Made by a program: the position numbers and the translations under genes | Part shown: positions 9,621 to 20,065 of the stretch, in pieces | Position numbering within the stretch: the first letter of the stretch is position 1 | Layout: the number at the start of each line of letters is the position of its first letter | Notes under the pieces: generated by a model | The model's database searches: none | Told to the model about the DNA's origin: nothing | The model's input: the letters and a program-made list of their open reading frames with translations, nothing else | DNA from: Monoplex corrugatus | Taxonomy: Eukaryota; Mollusca; Gastropoda; Littorinimorpha; Ranellidae | Reading direction: 5' to 3' | DNA length: 64,000 nucleotides | Assembly (NCBI GenBank): GCA_030674185.1 | Contig: JAPXFY010000022.1 | Span: forward strand, 51,212,675 to 51,276,674

Positions 9621-11837
9621 GTAGGTAGGTAGGTAGGTAGGTAGTTAAGTAGATAGATGGATAGATGGATAGATAGATAGACAGATAGATAGATAGACAG
9701 ATAATAGATAGATAGATAGATAGATATAGATACAGATATGTACTTAGAGATAGAAAGAGAGAGAGATTTGTTTACTTATCTATTGTTTTCTATTTATTTC
9801 TATTTTCATCAGTTTGATTTTTTAAGCCCTCCCCCTCCCCACAAATAGTCAGCTGGACTTTGCACAATATGACCCAGGCCCTTCCTCCTTTTTTTTCCTT
9901 TGAGGGGGATATAGGAAATTCATTGTAAGAGAAAGAAAGCAACATTGTATGTTTGAATATCAGTAAAGGTTTCTAGGCTGTTTTTAACAGGGGGGATTTT
10001 TACCACATTTTTAAGTCTGGTAGGAGCCACAGACTTTTTTGAAATCCTGACACACAGCTCTGTTTTAACAGTTGTACCGAACTGTATGATAATGGACCTC
10101 TGCTGCAAAGAAAGAAACGAGAAGTGTTTTTTGTTCAAGCATGATTTTATCTCCGACGGTCAGTTGCGGTATGGACAGAGGATGTGGTTTTCGACAGGTC
10201 CTCTATGTTGTCCCACAGCTGCTTTTCCAGAGTTGTCCCATTTGTCCTCTGCTCATTTCTCTTTAGTTGTGAACAGTCGGCTGAATGTAGAATGTGCTGT
10301 GGAAACTGTGGTCTTGTCAAAAAAACTGAAGTGCACCTAAGTACTGTTAATTCCTATTCATTTGACAAGTTATGATGCTAATAGTACACTGTACAATGTG
10401 CTGTGGAAACTGATCTTGTCCAAACAAAACTGAAGTGCACCTAAGTACTGTTAATTCCTATTCATTTGACAAGTTATGATGCTATGTTAGTACTGTAAAC
10501 AAACAGGATAACAGATTTCCTGCAGGAATCTGGTGGATAGGGGCAGGGAGTGAAAGGGTTAAGTGTTTTGCAGCTGGTGGATAGGATGATGGACTTAAAG
10601 GGATAACATTTATTTATTTGTTCATTGATTGGTTTCTTGAGTGGTTGTTTCAGCTTTTTTCACATTTGTCAGTAATTTGTTGATATATGACTGCTGTGCC
10701 TTGTTGGTTTTGTTGTTGTTAATGTTGCTGGGTTTTGTGCATGAATGTTTTTGTGGGGGGAGGGGATAAGTTTTGTGTGTGTATAGGTTTGTGTATGTGT
10801 ATTGTGAGAGGAGATTGTAGATTTTTGAAGGGCTGAGGAAGTTAAAGTACAGAAGCAAATGCTCACAAGACTGTTATGCTTTTTTTTTTTTTACGATGTT
10901 TTGGTTTGGTTTGGTTTGATTTGATTTGGGCTTAAGGATTTTTTTTTACACTCAGATTTTTTTTCAGATGCATATATGACATTGTTTTTGCTCACACTGT
11001 ACAGGTAGTATGCCACAATCCCTTTTTGGTGGGCATGCATCCTGTGTGTTTTCATGTTTCCATATGTCACAGGATGCTGTTATGACTGGCACGGTCTTTA
11101 ACTTGCTCTATGAGATGGTGTACATGTGTATACACATGAGAGGGTTTAGGCACTAACAGGTCTGACACATGTTGACATGGGAAGCATGAGAAGTATCCAC
11201 CCTTTACCCACCAGAAGGGTTTAGGCACTAACAGGTCTGACACATGCCGACATGGGAAGCGTGAGAAGTATCCACTCTTTACCCACCAGAAGGGAGGAGG
11301 TACCCATGTAAGATTGAACCCAGACCTTCCAACCCAGAGTTTGGTGTCTTACCCACTTGACTAACACATCAATTGTTTTTGTATTATGAATGTGATATGT
11401 GTGTTTGTGTGTGTGTTTGTGTGTGTGTATATGTGTTTTTGTTTAATTGCACACGCATGTGTATGTGGTTTTGTTTAACCGCATAAGCCAATACAAGATT
11501 TTGTGCTTGGAGGGTTATAGGGGAGTGGTTTCTAACACAAGAGGTACTTCCACGAATGCTGTTTACCTCATCAAATTCACACACATTTCCCATTGCATTT
11601 GTCGACAGATTTTACCAGATCCACAAGAAGGAAAACTGTGATTCTGACAACTGCTACCGTTTCTACTCTGACTTTGACACATCCATATGTCACTATGACA
11701 CCTGCTGGCATGAACTGTTCTACCCTCTGACACACGGCTACCAGGGTTACGAGAGCATTTACTACACACGGGGATTCAGTCTGGTGTTTGTGGTGTTTAT
11801 ACTGGGATACCTGTCTGTGGCTAAGCCATGGAAGTGA
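3576..11837 (+). CDS. TCTN2: Tectonic-2 gene (TCTN2), 3' part: last five coding exons
   Basis: Tectonic-2 is a membrane glycoprotein of the ciliary transition zone, part of the MKS/tectonic complex that gates entry of membrane proteins into cilia. Five exons (3576-3693, 6312-6416, 7201-7431, 9022-9168, 11609-11837) join in phase to a 275-residue C-terminal part; human TCTN2 is about 700 residues. Recognised matches to the human protein, from memory: GLCQSAT in exon 1 (human GLCTSAT), NDMWIEILR (DGWLEIIR), a conserved Cys block with [11 protein letters not shown] (LGVETRFS), [15 protein letters not shown], and [15 protein letters not shown] (CWPQLLYPWTQYYQG). A single hydrophobic helix near the C-terminus ([13 protein letters not shown]) is followed by a short AKPWK tail, as in TCTN2. 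Upstream exons are outside the window or not recognised in 1-3575. An Asn/Thr-rich insert in exon 3 is absent from vertebrates. All introns are GT-AG. Confidence 0.93.
4885..4943. repeat. 15-bp tandem repeat, about 4 copies
   Basis: The unit caacagcaggtccag repeats about four times. It is open in one minus frame as Gly-Pro-Ala-Val-Ala but has no gene context. Confidence 0.9.
5034..5160. repeat. (CA)n microsatellite
   Basis: Pure CA to about 5112, then interrupted CA with ACTCA and ATACATA breaks. Confidence 0.98.
5336..5394. repeat. (TC)n/(CA)n compound microsatellite
   Basis: A short TCTCTT block passes directly into a CA array. Confidence 0.9.
5549..5617. repeat. GC-rich imperfect inverted repeat
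   Basis: The left arm cgagcgagcgacgagtgac (5549-5567) pairs with the right arm gtcactggctcgctcgctg (5599-5617) across a loop of about 31 nt. It is a CpG-rich island in AT-rich intron. Confidence 0.7.
5790..6225 (-). pseudogene. piggyBac-like element: 5' end and transposase N-terminus, decayed
   Basis: The minus ORF 5951-5790 starts [18 protein letters not shown] and continues [19 protein letters not shown], an acidic N-terminus typical of piggyBac-like transposases, then meets stop codons. Outward of the ATG, a CpG-rich zone with repeated cgatcgtc motifs ends at TTAA (6222-6225) as ttaacctcttcactgcg, the form of a piggyBac terminus. No DDE core or distal end was found. Confidence 0.6.
6312..6416 (+). 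CDS. TCTN2: TCTN2 coding exon
   Basis: It encodes [20 protein letters not shown] and then [14 protein letters not shown]. Acceptor ttacag at 6306-6311, donor gtatgt at 6417. One base completes the split Lys codon from the previous exon and the exon ends in phase 2. The NDMWIEILR end matches human TCTN2 DGWLEIIR. Confidence 0.9.
6575..6845 (-). mobile_element. SINE-like interspersed repeat
   Basis: It contains gtttccataatccactgaacg and ggcttacaggatctt, found again at 38725-38780. Its right part (ttacccaccaggcagatttgaat, agaccttcca) parallels the tRNA-like end of the SINE at 11140-11370. Read on the minus strand, the B-box-like ggtctagattcaaatc is weak. Confidence 0.55.
6946..7136. mobile_element. 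TTAA-type MITE copy
   Basis: It carries repeated ctccctcaccctatccacca and ends gagtgaaagggttaa at TTAA 7133-7136, the terminal motif of the family whose best copy is 22767-22955. The left TTAA is lost. Confidence 0.65.
7201..7431 (+). CDS. TCTN2: TCTN2 coding exon with low-complexity Asn/Thr insert
   Basis: It begins [20 protein letters not shown], a Thr/Asn-rich stretch with several NxS/T sequons, then [19 protein letters not shown] and LLEIVGAAV, the conserved tectonic Cys/beta block. Acceptor caacag at 7195-7200; donor gtgggtg at 7432. The insert is longer than in vertebrate TCTN2. A long (TG)n array starts about 7 bases after the donor. Confidence 0.92.
7438..7602. repeat. (TG)n microsatellite just after a TCTN2 donor
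   Basis: About 165 bp of TG with TGTGTC and CATG interruptions, starting about 7 nt after the exon end at 7431. Confidence 0.98.
7735..7930 (+). pseudogene. LINE RT C-terminal fragment
   Basis: The plus strand reads [20 protein letters not shown] then [17 protein letters not shown], matching the LxWTGHVxRMxxxxxPxxLLYGEL segment near the end of many invertebrate non-LTR ORFs. Stops and a frameshift follow. Confidence 0.72.
8516..8765 (-). mobile_element. tRNA-derived SINE
   Basis: On the minus strand the right end gives a degenerate tRNA head, gtgattagtataaaggac (A-box side) and agatttgaacccc (B-box side). The left part (ctggcatcacacaggccc, gatacctgctgtattgg) recurs at 49303-49350. Confidence 0.62.
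8757..8942 (+). mobile_element. Interspersed repeat family A, 3' part
   Basis: It carries ggcatatccttaaattatgtg and the hallmark ttatagccttgatatggctc through cggctgggcg, shared with 16281-16903, 47331-47852 and 56505-57040. It ends in a CAA/TAA-rich tail. Confidence 0.75.
9022..9168 (+). CDS. TCTN2: TCTN2 coding exon
   Basis: It encodes [20 protein letters not shown] and [16 protein letters not shown], aligning with human FSSVNWQYQCG and SVQFIKIPAQLPHP. Acceptor tgcag at 9017-9021, donor gtgagt at 9169. It starts and ends in phase 2, as required by its neighbours. Confidence 0.92.
9379..9740. repeat. Compound tetranucleotide microsatellite
   Basis: Successive blocks of (TATG)n, (GATA)n and (GTAG)n, then alternating GATA and GTAG blocks. 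Confidence 0.97.
10291..10484. repeat. About 90-bp tandem duplication with 104-bp spacing
   Basis: aatgtgctgtggaaactg through gacaagttatgatgcta occurs at 10291-10380 and again at 10395-10484 with few differences. Confidence 0.95.
10531..10607. mobile_element. Truncated TTAA MITE end
   Basis: It carries tggtggataggggcaggg then gagtgaaagggttaa (TTAA 10559-10562) and a second ctggtggatagg. Only the terminus is left. Confidence 0.55.
11140..11370 (-). mobile_element. tRNA-derived SINE with internal duplication
   Basis: Read on the minus strand, the right end gives gtgttagtcaagtgggtaag (A box) and ggtctgggttcaatc (B box), a Pol III promoter layout. The body contains a direct duplication of about 75 bp (11140-11213 and 11215-11290). 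Confidence 0.72.
11609..11837 (+). CDS. TCTN2: TCTN2 terminal coding exon with stop
   Basis: It encodes [20 protein letters not shown], the conserved [15 protein letters not shown], the transmembrane helix [13 protein letters not shown] and the tail SVAKPWK, ending at TGA 11835-11837. Acceptor gacag at 11604-11608. About 20 residues with two extra Cys ([10 protein letters not shown]) are inserted relative to human. The 3' UTR follows; no poly(A) signal can be chosen with confidence. Confidence 0.93.
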
Positions 11838-12136
11838 AAGGTGGAGGAGAATCATGAAAACAAAGAACTCAGATCAACCGTTTCACGCCCTTCTCCTGTC
11901 AGACAGCTGGTGGGTAGGGTGAGAGAGTGAAAGGGTCAAGCTGACAAGTGCCTGTATCATTTGAGGTGGGGGGGAGGGAGGGCTGGGTGGTTCATCCCTG
12001 TCGTCCCATCTGTCCAGGGATTTTCCATGTCAACTATGGTGGTTTTCAGTCTCCATCCAAATATGTTGATATTGTGGCGATTCATAGAGGTATTCACTTG
12101 CTCTGCTCAGAAACCAAATAGAGCATAGAAATCAGT

Positions 12137-12184
<48 letters not shown>

Positions 12185-13190
12185 TTGTACATATGTATAT
12201 ATACATATATACATACAAGCAGTGTAGTGGTTTCTGTGAAGAATCAAGTTTTTTGTAATCATTAGTGCTTACCATCAAGCTCCATGTCAGCCAGCAGGAA
12301 GTGTAAAAAAACTGGCCATGTTCAGTGCCAGATATGGCCTGACCATGTAGACGGCAAATGAAATAAGTACATGTTAACCCTTTGCCATTTGATGATTCGA
12401 CAGTGCGTACAGCTGATTGGTCTTGATGGTGGTTTATGAGTCACTGAACTGTAAAACATCACGGTTGACAAGACATTCATTTCTTGAATTACGTGTATAT
12501 TTTTAACTGGCCTCCTCACTGCCTGTTGGAATGTGCTGCAGTGTCAGGTTAGTGTATGATGGAGAACCTAGCTCCCCTCTTTCATGTCAGAGTCTCTCAT
12601 TCATGCATAGGGTATCTCATATAAGCATACACTTTCTCTTAGATCATGACTGGTAGATTTGGTTGGAGTATGTGGAACTGGGCAGGTGTGCTTACGCTTT
12701 GTTGAATGAATTCCAGATTTTATTCCATTTTATAACTGTAATTATTGTATGAACTAAACGTCTGTGACCAAGTGAATTTGCTTATGAAAAGGGCAGCATT
12801 GCATTTTGCCATTCCATGTTTTCAGTTTTCTCATTTGCCCATGTGTGTAGGAATGTCAGCAAAAGGTTGAAGGGCACAGTGAGTGAAATATACATGGATA
12901 CATGCAGGCCTTCAATTTTAGTTCACACTTCACACTTAAGTAGGAAAAAAATTGCTGAGTTGTGAATGTGTTCATGGTATTTTCCTTAATCAGCGAAGAG
13001 TGTCAGCTCTGATAAATCAGATGTGCTGAATTGATGTTTCTGCATCTTTATGCAACACTCCAGTAGAATTCAGATAAGGCAACAGAGTGTAGACTGTGAC
13101 TGTGACTTGAAATTGTGCAACAGATCATTTACCCATTGCACATTATTACATTGCCTATAGGGTTCTAAGCTGGTCTCTGTATGGTGCTGT
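11838..13190. other. TCTN2 3' flank / 3' UTR
   Basis: A partial TTAA MITE (11875-11938, ends gagagtgaaagggtcaa) and a TG array (12141-12183) lie here. 12240-12360 shares a short stretch (gccagatatggcctgaccat) with 33735-33770. No poly(A) site can be assigned. Confidence 0.5.
12141..12183. repeat. (TG)n microsatellite
   Basis: About 21 uninterrupted TG units. Confidence 0.97.
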
Positions 13191-13199
13191 AGATGTGGT

Positions 13200-13800
13200 T
13201 CAGGGCCGTAAGTTCCCCTCTTCCTGTTTGTTGTCGGGTGTTCTTGGGTCTTCCTGTCGAGCGTCTTCCTTCTGCCGTTCTGGTGTCCATGAAGGGCAGT
13301 CTAGATGTTATTCTGCTGTCTCTGGATGAAGTGACCAGTCCATCTCCACCGTCTTTTCACAGTGATGGTGTCCGTACTCTCTCCATTGCATTGATTGAAT
13401 AGTTGGTTGGAAATGGTGTTTGGCAAGAAGATTTGTGCGATTCTTTGGAAGTTCTTCGTGTGAAAGGTTGATAGCTTGGTATGGGCATTGTCATCCTCCA
13501 GCATTGTGAGCTGTTACGGAGGGTGGAAAGGGACACAGCTTTGATACAGTCTCAGTTTGGTGTTTATGCTGTACTGGTTGGTGTTTATGCTGTACTGGTT
13601 GGTGTTTATGCTGTACTGGTTGGTGTTTATGCTGTACTGGTGGTACCTCCACATTTTGTTCAGCTTTCTGAAGGCATTTCTGGTCCTGCTGAGATGATTC
13701 TTGACATTGCTGCCTGTTTGCCTGTCATGTCTGATAGTGCTGCCTTGGTAAGAACTCTTCAGGTCTGTTCCATCTGTTTGGATTGGTGAGGGGTTTGGTA
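13200..13800 (-). pseudogene. LINE ORF C-terminal region with an in-frame 21-bp expansion
   Basis: The minus strand reads SRTRNAFRKLNKMWRYHQYS, KLRLYQSCV, LSTFHTKNFQRIAQIFLPNT and VKRRWRWTGHFIQRQQNNI, which is the end of an RT-type LINE ORF. Frameshifts separate the blocks. The QYSINTN unit is repeated four times by a 21-bp tandem repeat (13559-13642). A second, poorer copy is at 40590-40830. Confidence 0.82.
13559..13642. repeat. 21-bp tandem repeat, 4 copies
   Basis: ggtgtttatgctgtactgg plus tt, four near-perfect copies, in frame inside the LINE fossil. Confidence 0.97.
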
Positions 13801-15209
13801 AGTTCATTGTCATCAACTTCTGACCAATCTTTAGACTTACTTGTTATGCAAAGTGTTCAACAGATTGCAGGTTGATAATGTATTATTCACCCTCATTCCC
13901 ACACAGTTAGGGCAATTTTCATGAATAGGAAAGCTTAATTTGTTTCATAATGACATTTTGGTATTGTTTTCACAAGTGCTGTAAGAAACAGTGCTAAGAA
14001 TTACTGTAAAAAATAATGCTAAGAATTGCCAGTCAGAGATATGTTGTGATGAAAAATTGGAAGTGTATCCTTTCATGCAACATTTTCCTCCTTATTGAAG
14101 GCTATTCAGCTTGGATGTAGATGTGTGTATTTATATTTTTGATGTATGTGAGAATGACTCCAAGTGCTTTCTCGGATTTTCCACTTCATTGTGTCTGTAT
14201 GTTCAAGTCTGTGATAAAGAATGTATCTGGTTTGTGAATATGGATGTCAGTATCATTTGAATTTACATGACAAAAACGGAGTTGTTTGATCAACTAGTAG
14301 CATATGTATGCATGTCTCTATCCAAGTATGTTAGCAAATGTTTACAAAGGATGATTTTCATCATCTGGTTTATGGATCAATCAGGGCCACAGGGATATCA
14401 TGACTGTGGAAGTTTGAATGGGATGTCTCGTTCTGATTGTGTTAGTGGCTGAAAATATGTGGTCTGGTCTGGGAATGTATGGGAAAACAAGGAGAAACAA
14501 GCTTGTTCATGCAAGAATGTCACAGGATTTGTTTCCTGGTGTCTTGTTTTTGCTGGCAAGTTTTGTGGGCTTTTTCTTTATAGAAAGGTTTGAACATGGT
14601 TTCAATTCATTTCACGTAATGCTGAAGGAGTGTGTGTCTCTAAATTGTCATTTGATTGTTTTCATTACATTCAACCATTCCGTCCACTATGCATGTCCAT
14701 TGTTTTTAAGTGGGTCCTTTGCAAGGCAAGATTTGTGTGATGTGGGTCATGATTATTCCATCTGCATTATACATTTTAACTCCCTTTTCATACGTACATA
14801 GCAAATGTGTGCATTGTAGAAAAATAAAACTTCCAATACAAAGATTTGAAAGTAGAGTTTCTGATGGATTTTTTGTTTTTCTGAAGATGTATTTATATGC
14901 ATGTGTGCGAGTGCATTCTGCAGTATTTGTTGACTGTTCATTTTATAGACAGTGTTACCTGTGAAAGTTTCAGTTTGTCAAGATGGTGCATAAAGTAGTT
15001 CAATGATTCCATAAGCCAACACCATATGTAGCAGATAATAGGAAAAAACAAATCATTTCTTGATATACTGTTGGCAGAATGTTTCTCTGCTGTTATGTAA
15101 TTTGGGTCAAATAAATTTAATTTGTGAAGATCAGACAGACCTTGCAAATGGGTATACTGGAGACAACACAAGGCTGATTCATGGTTTACTCCATAGCTGG
15201 ATATAGAAA
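13801..15209. other. Intergenic, no feature recognised
   Basis: AT-rich sequence with short spurious ORFs. No family match and no clear repeats. Confidence 0.45.
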
Positions 15210-15365
15210 AGACTCATCTGAACATTTGCTGAGACTTTGAAAAAGCCTTTGATTTGTTAGCTTGGCAATTTTTATTCAAACTTTTAAGTATTTGGTTTGG
15301 TAGAAAATTTGTGTAAATGGATCAAGATGTTCTATAAGGACATAAAGTCAACAGTCATCATTAAT
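15210..15365 (+). pseudogene. L1-like LINE RT fragment
   Basis: The plus strand reads DFEKAFDLLAWQFLFKLLS, then after a frameshift WIKMFYKDIKSTVIINDQMS. This is the L1/Tx1-type motif A (DFEKAFD) and following FYKDIKSxVxNNG block. The catalytic Asp is intact but the frame is broken and about 1 kb of RT is missing on either side. Confidence 0.78.
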
Positions 15366-15399
15366 GATCAGATGTCAAACTGGTGAAAGCTGACAGAAT

Positions 15400-15585
15400 T
15401 TGTCAAAACTTGACCACCACAATGTGGCCAGTGTGTCTGAGAGAACAGATGCCTTACCGGCACCAAAGGTACAGTGCGTCAGGAGGAAACTGTTTCAGCA
15501 CAGGCTCCTGGTGGCCGGTGCGTCCCAAAAAGTTGAGGCATATCATTTTTGCGGTCATGCAGATCCAGCAACACCAACTGATTAA
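15400..15585 (+). other. 61-codon ORF of unknown origin
   Basis: It starts MSKLDHHNVASVSERTDALP and contains CVRRKLFQHRLLVAG and a late Cys/His pair (FCGHADP). It follows the L1-like fragment and is probably chance or element debris. No family recognised. Confidence 0.2.
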
Positions 15586-15768
15586 TTTCAGAACCGGTTC
15601 TGTATAATGAGAAAAAAAATCACTCTTTGGAATGATACGTATTATAAAATATAGATGGGCTCAAAACAGTCTATTTTATTGCACACATTTTGAATATTGG
15701 ATCATTCCTAATACATCATGAATTCAATAGAAAGTATGAAATCAATGTAAATTTCCTCCATTCACAGG

Positions 15769-15908
15769 TGTAAACAGTCTACTAAGGCATATGCACAGAA
15801 GACAAAGCTTTCAAAGATGTAAACAGTCTACTAAGGCATATGCACAGAAGACAAAGCTTTCAAAGATGTAAACAGTCTACTAAGGCATATGCACAGAAGA
15901 CAAAGCTT
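15769..15908. repeat. 49-bp tandem repeat, about 3 copies
   Basis: taaacagtctactaaggcat starts each unit at 15771, 15820 and 15869; copies are almost identical. Confidence 0.97.
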
Positions 15909-16280
15909 AATACCAAATGAAATGACATACAATATGAATATCCCTATACCACTGAAAGCCATTACAGTACAGAAGTACTAGATATTCAACTTAATTTTCC
16001 AGTCAAACTGAGGAGAAAAGTCGAGGTCACTTTGGGAAATGAAACCTGGATCCTTGAGTTCAGTTACTGGCAAATAAATGTCTGAACAATTCTACCACTC
16101 TTCTCCTATATTGTAAAAAGGATCCTGGCATTGAAAAAGAAACCATCTTTTTTTTCCATTTAATTTTCTTAAGATGGTAACTGCACAGCTCCCAATCACA
16201 CAAGATAATACAGTGTTCTTGGGAAAATGGTTACTATTCTGTGAACAGAAGACATCCCGCATCACCTTCAGAGTGCGTAC

Positions 16281-16903
16281 TACCCCGGTGGGGATGCCAG
16301 GGGCTCTTTCAGTATAAATAGTATCCCCACTTTCTGGAAATTTTGGGCTAGAAATCTTTTTTGTCACTCTGTTTCTGCCTTGTTCCTTTGCTTTCTATCA
16401 TTTCTTCCTGTCATTTTCTGCCTTGCTGGTCCAGTCACCTGTATGTGTTCAATAAAGTCTTGCATACTTTTTCTTAGAATTGATAATTGGGTACATGTAT
16501 TAAGTGCATTTTTGGTTCTAGGGAGGTGAGACATGCAGAAACAATTTTAGGTAATTTATGCCTGTTTTTATATATATGTTTTGGTGTCCTTAGTATGCTT
16601 AAATTTGTAGTCAGTGTTTTTTAAATCCCCTGTGCTATAAATTGTAGTGGTCAGTGCTGGGGGCATGTCCCTAGATAATGTACACAAATGCATTGATGTG
16701 TGTAGGCCTACTTATTTTCTTGTCTTTTTTTTTCCCTGTTGAAGTTTTTATGCTTTGAAGCAGTTATAGCCCTGATATGGCTCTATGCAGTCGGCTGGGC
16801 TATAAACAATAATGATTTTCCCTGTTGAAGTTTTTATGCTTTGAAGCAGTTATAGCCCTGATATGGCTCTATGCAGTCGGCTGGGCTATAAACAATAATG
16901 ATA
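16281..16903 (+). mobile_element. Interspersed repeat family A, full-length copy with duplicated 3' end
   Basis: It begins ccccggtggggatgcc, then ggggctctttcagtataaat, and ends with the tgatatggctctatgcagtc block, which is tandemly duplicated (16732-16815 and 16817-16902). Minus-strand copies of about 530 bp are at 47331-47852 and 56505-57040. It has no coding capacity; class unknown. Confidence 0.8.
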
Positions 16904-18690
16904 ACGAGTGTACGTACAGATACCCTATTTATAAGCCAAAGCACTGGAGAAAATGAAACACTGCAGTAGGGGGTTATAAGCAATATCTTGCAGAGGAAAA
17001 TAAAACCACTTACAAAACTATAACAAGAAATACAACAATAAAAGATCTGCACTAACATAACTTATTTACTCGATTTTGTTCCACTTTTAATTCTATTCAT
17101 CCATTCTTGTCGGTCATAACTGCATCCATACACAAACAAAATGTAACCCAAACTTCTTTTTTTTTCTTCTTTTTAATTGTATTAAATTCTTTGCCACCCC
17201 CAACTTAGTTTAACACAGTCTGCCGTAAACAAGCGCAACCCAATGCAGTTGTTCAACAGCAGATGTTTTGACAAGACACAAAACAAGAAAACAATGCTAC
17301 GGTCTGGATGTTCAAAGACAAAAGGATATAATATATGTATGCTGGTGCAAAGCTATAAAACGCAACACCACCAACTGTGTGACAAAGCTGACACAAAGTA
17401 CAGGTCAAATCAATGGGAACCGACAAGCACAGGCCTGCAATAACATCTAATGACGTTTCATCATTAAGTTGATAACATCTAATGAAATATCTTGCTTGTC
17501 AGCCTTGTGATTTCAATATTTCTTATGAACAGTGAATGTATTTTTCACATGAGAACAACTGCTCAGGATGAGGAGGAGCAAATTTTATGTTTACTGTCAT
17601 TTTGCTTTTGTGATTTTGATATCTAGTGGTTCAGTGTAGCCAATCAATGAAACCATGTTTTGTGGCAGATAACTTTTGCTTATGCCAGTATTAACTGATA
17701 TGCTTACACAAGCATCACTATTTTGCAGTTAGTATGATCTCTCGTGTAAGCTCAGTTTTTGCACTTGTAGGATAGGGTTAAATTATGGGCTACTAAACTG
17801 ATGTTTAACAAAAGACATACTCATCAAAAGATCAAAATACATACAAAGAGAAAAAATTGCTCCTCCTTTTCCCAGCATTTTTTTCACATTTAATACCCAG
17901 TTACTAAGGAATTGTGTAGTTCCAAGGGTAACAAACCTTCAATACACAAGCTTCACTGATGGACAGAAGCAAAGTTTATATGTCAAATGACTTGGTTACC
18001 TGAAGCTCTGATGGTTATATATGTGCAGAATTCTTTCTCACTTTCCAACAGTTTACTACACTGTATCAGATATAATAATGTCTTGTGTCACTGCAGGCAT
18101 TCGCATTCATTTGTTTTAAAAGCTGAAATCTTAGGGCTTATGGACATCAACCTCTATATAGTCAGCAATTGTTTGAATCTTACGGTTATGGACATTAATC
18201 TCTATATAGTCAGCAATTGTTTAAAACAATGGTCACACAGCCAGGTAGGAGTGCAAGAATAAAAACTTGGGGAATCATGATAATGGTGAAGGACATCATC
18301 TCATTTCACTCCAAAGCGGCAGGCACAGTTGTTAACTTTGGCAATCCATCACAGCTGTGTGATAAAGATATTTTCTCCAAGTGTTACAAATATCTTTTCT
18401 AGGATAAATTCCCCACAGAGAGAAAGAATCACTGGTATTGGTAATGGTCTGACATGGGTGTAAACTAAGACAATCCCTTACAGCTGTGCTGTACAGGTAT
18501 TTTTTTCTACAGCAATTTCCCACACAGACAGAGCAACTGATACTACTAGGAATGGTATCTCAAGAAATGAAGACTAATACTGACGGTAATTTCCTACACT
18601 GCCCTCTGGAAATCTTTACAAATAATACCAGCAATTCTGCGAAAGTGAACTCCAGATCTGATGAAGTTCAAAAACACAGCTCACAACATA
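16904..18690. other. Intergenic, short duplication only
   Basis: A tandem duplication of about 50 bp at 18139-18226 (ctctatatagtcagcaattg twice). Otherwise no recognisable content. Confidence 0.45.
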
Positions 18691-18910
18691 AAAACAGGAC
18701 TGTCTGCTGCCCATCTTAAAGCTACTATCACTCTGGTGGTGTCGGTACATCATAGGTCCTGTGAACCCCCTTTTTCCTTTCAAGACCTTACCAACACATA
18801 AGGATTTGTGCCCGCTGAAGGAGTCTGCCAAGTAACAGTTGATTGGCTGGAGTGCATATGGAAATGTGCGATGAATCCCTCTTGCATTAATTCCAAATGC
18901 TGAACTCTTC
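18690..18910 (+). mobile_element. Interspersed repeat family B copy
   Basis: It shares tgctgcccatctta, ggagtctgcca, gcatatggaa and gatgaatccctc, in that order, with 43785-44045 and 56300-56455. It is non-coding, class unknown. Confidence 0.6.
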
Positions 18911-19000
18911 AAATGCAGTACCATCTTTTGGAGATCTAAAAATAATGAGGGTAAACTCTTCAAATGCAGTACCATCTTTTGGAGACTTAAAAATAATGAA
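18888..19000. repeat. About 55-bp tandem duplication
   Basis: actcttcaaatgcagtacca through aaaataatga occurs twice in tandem. Confidence 0.93.
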
Positions 19001-20025
19001 GGCAATTCCTCCCCACTACTAAGATTGAAACCCTTTTAGGGGATCAAATGTAACACTGATGATAATGCCCCATTCAGACAAATATGGGTACTGTTTTCAG
19101 GCATAATTCCCCATTCTGACAAGACAGCTAAAACTAGAGCACTGCTTTCAGGCATGTGCACAAATGTTATTTTCAGGCAGGCAATCTATATCTTTACACT
19201 GACAGACAGCAGGCATGTTATTAATTTCGGACGATGAAATCAGTAAAAATTTATGACCGTTGGAGTATCATCACTGCTTCATAATGCTGGAGCTCCCCCT
19301 CATGCATAGTGTTAATCACCACTAGCTAAATCTGTCAAAAGATCTGGCCTGCAACTTGGCATGTAATAGGGTAACCGATTTCTGTTTGTGCCTGTAAAGG
19401 TTTTCACGTCTACTTTTTCAAACTCAATGCTATAGCGAATGTTAAAACAGCTGATGACAACAAGGCCTCTAAAAAAAATATGAATGGGTTCTGAGAAGAG
19501 CAGTAGTTCATTAGATGATTCAACCAAAATGTGCATGTTTAACAAAGGATATATGTTCACTTACACACTTCACTTACTCTTCACATTTGTGACTGGGTTC
19601 TAGTTTCATACATGCACAGATCCTTACATATCGTCTTTCTGCAGTCTATCTTGTTCACATTTGTTTCTGAGCCATAACACACTGACACACACTTTTTCTT
19701 CTTTTCACTTACACCATTCTAAGTTCCAAGATTTTCAACACACACAAAGTTATACCAAACATACAATTCTAGATTTTCAACACACACAAAATTATACCAA
19801 ACATACAATTCTAACACACCTATAACAATCACAAATTCCTGACATACAATATTTCTTTTTAACACACACCTGCACCAGTCGTAAACTGATATCATTTCAT
19901 AACTTGCACACAACTCGACACACCTACACCAAGTACAAACCGCTGACATACAATTTCTTTCTCTCTCACACACATACACTCATGTGCCTCTCACTCATAC
20001 CACAACAACAACAACACATACACAC

Positions 20026-20065
<40 letters not shown>

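Larger units (their letters stand above)
9169..11608. other. TCTN2 last intron
   Basis: It holds a 360-bp compound tetranucleotide microsatellite, a tandem duplication (10291-10484), a truncated TTAA MITE end (10531-10607) and a SINE (11140-11370). 9741-10290 and 10610-11130 show nothing else recognised. Confidence 0.6.
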
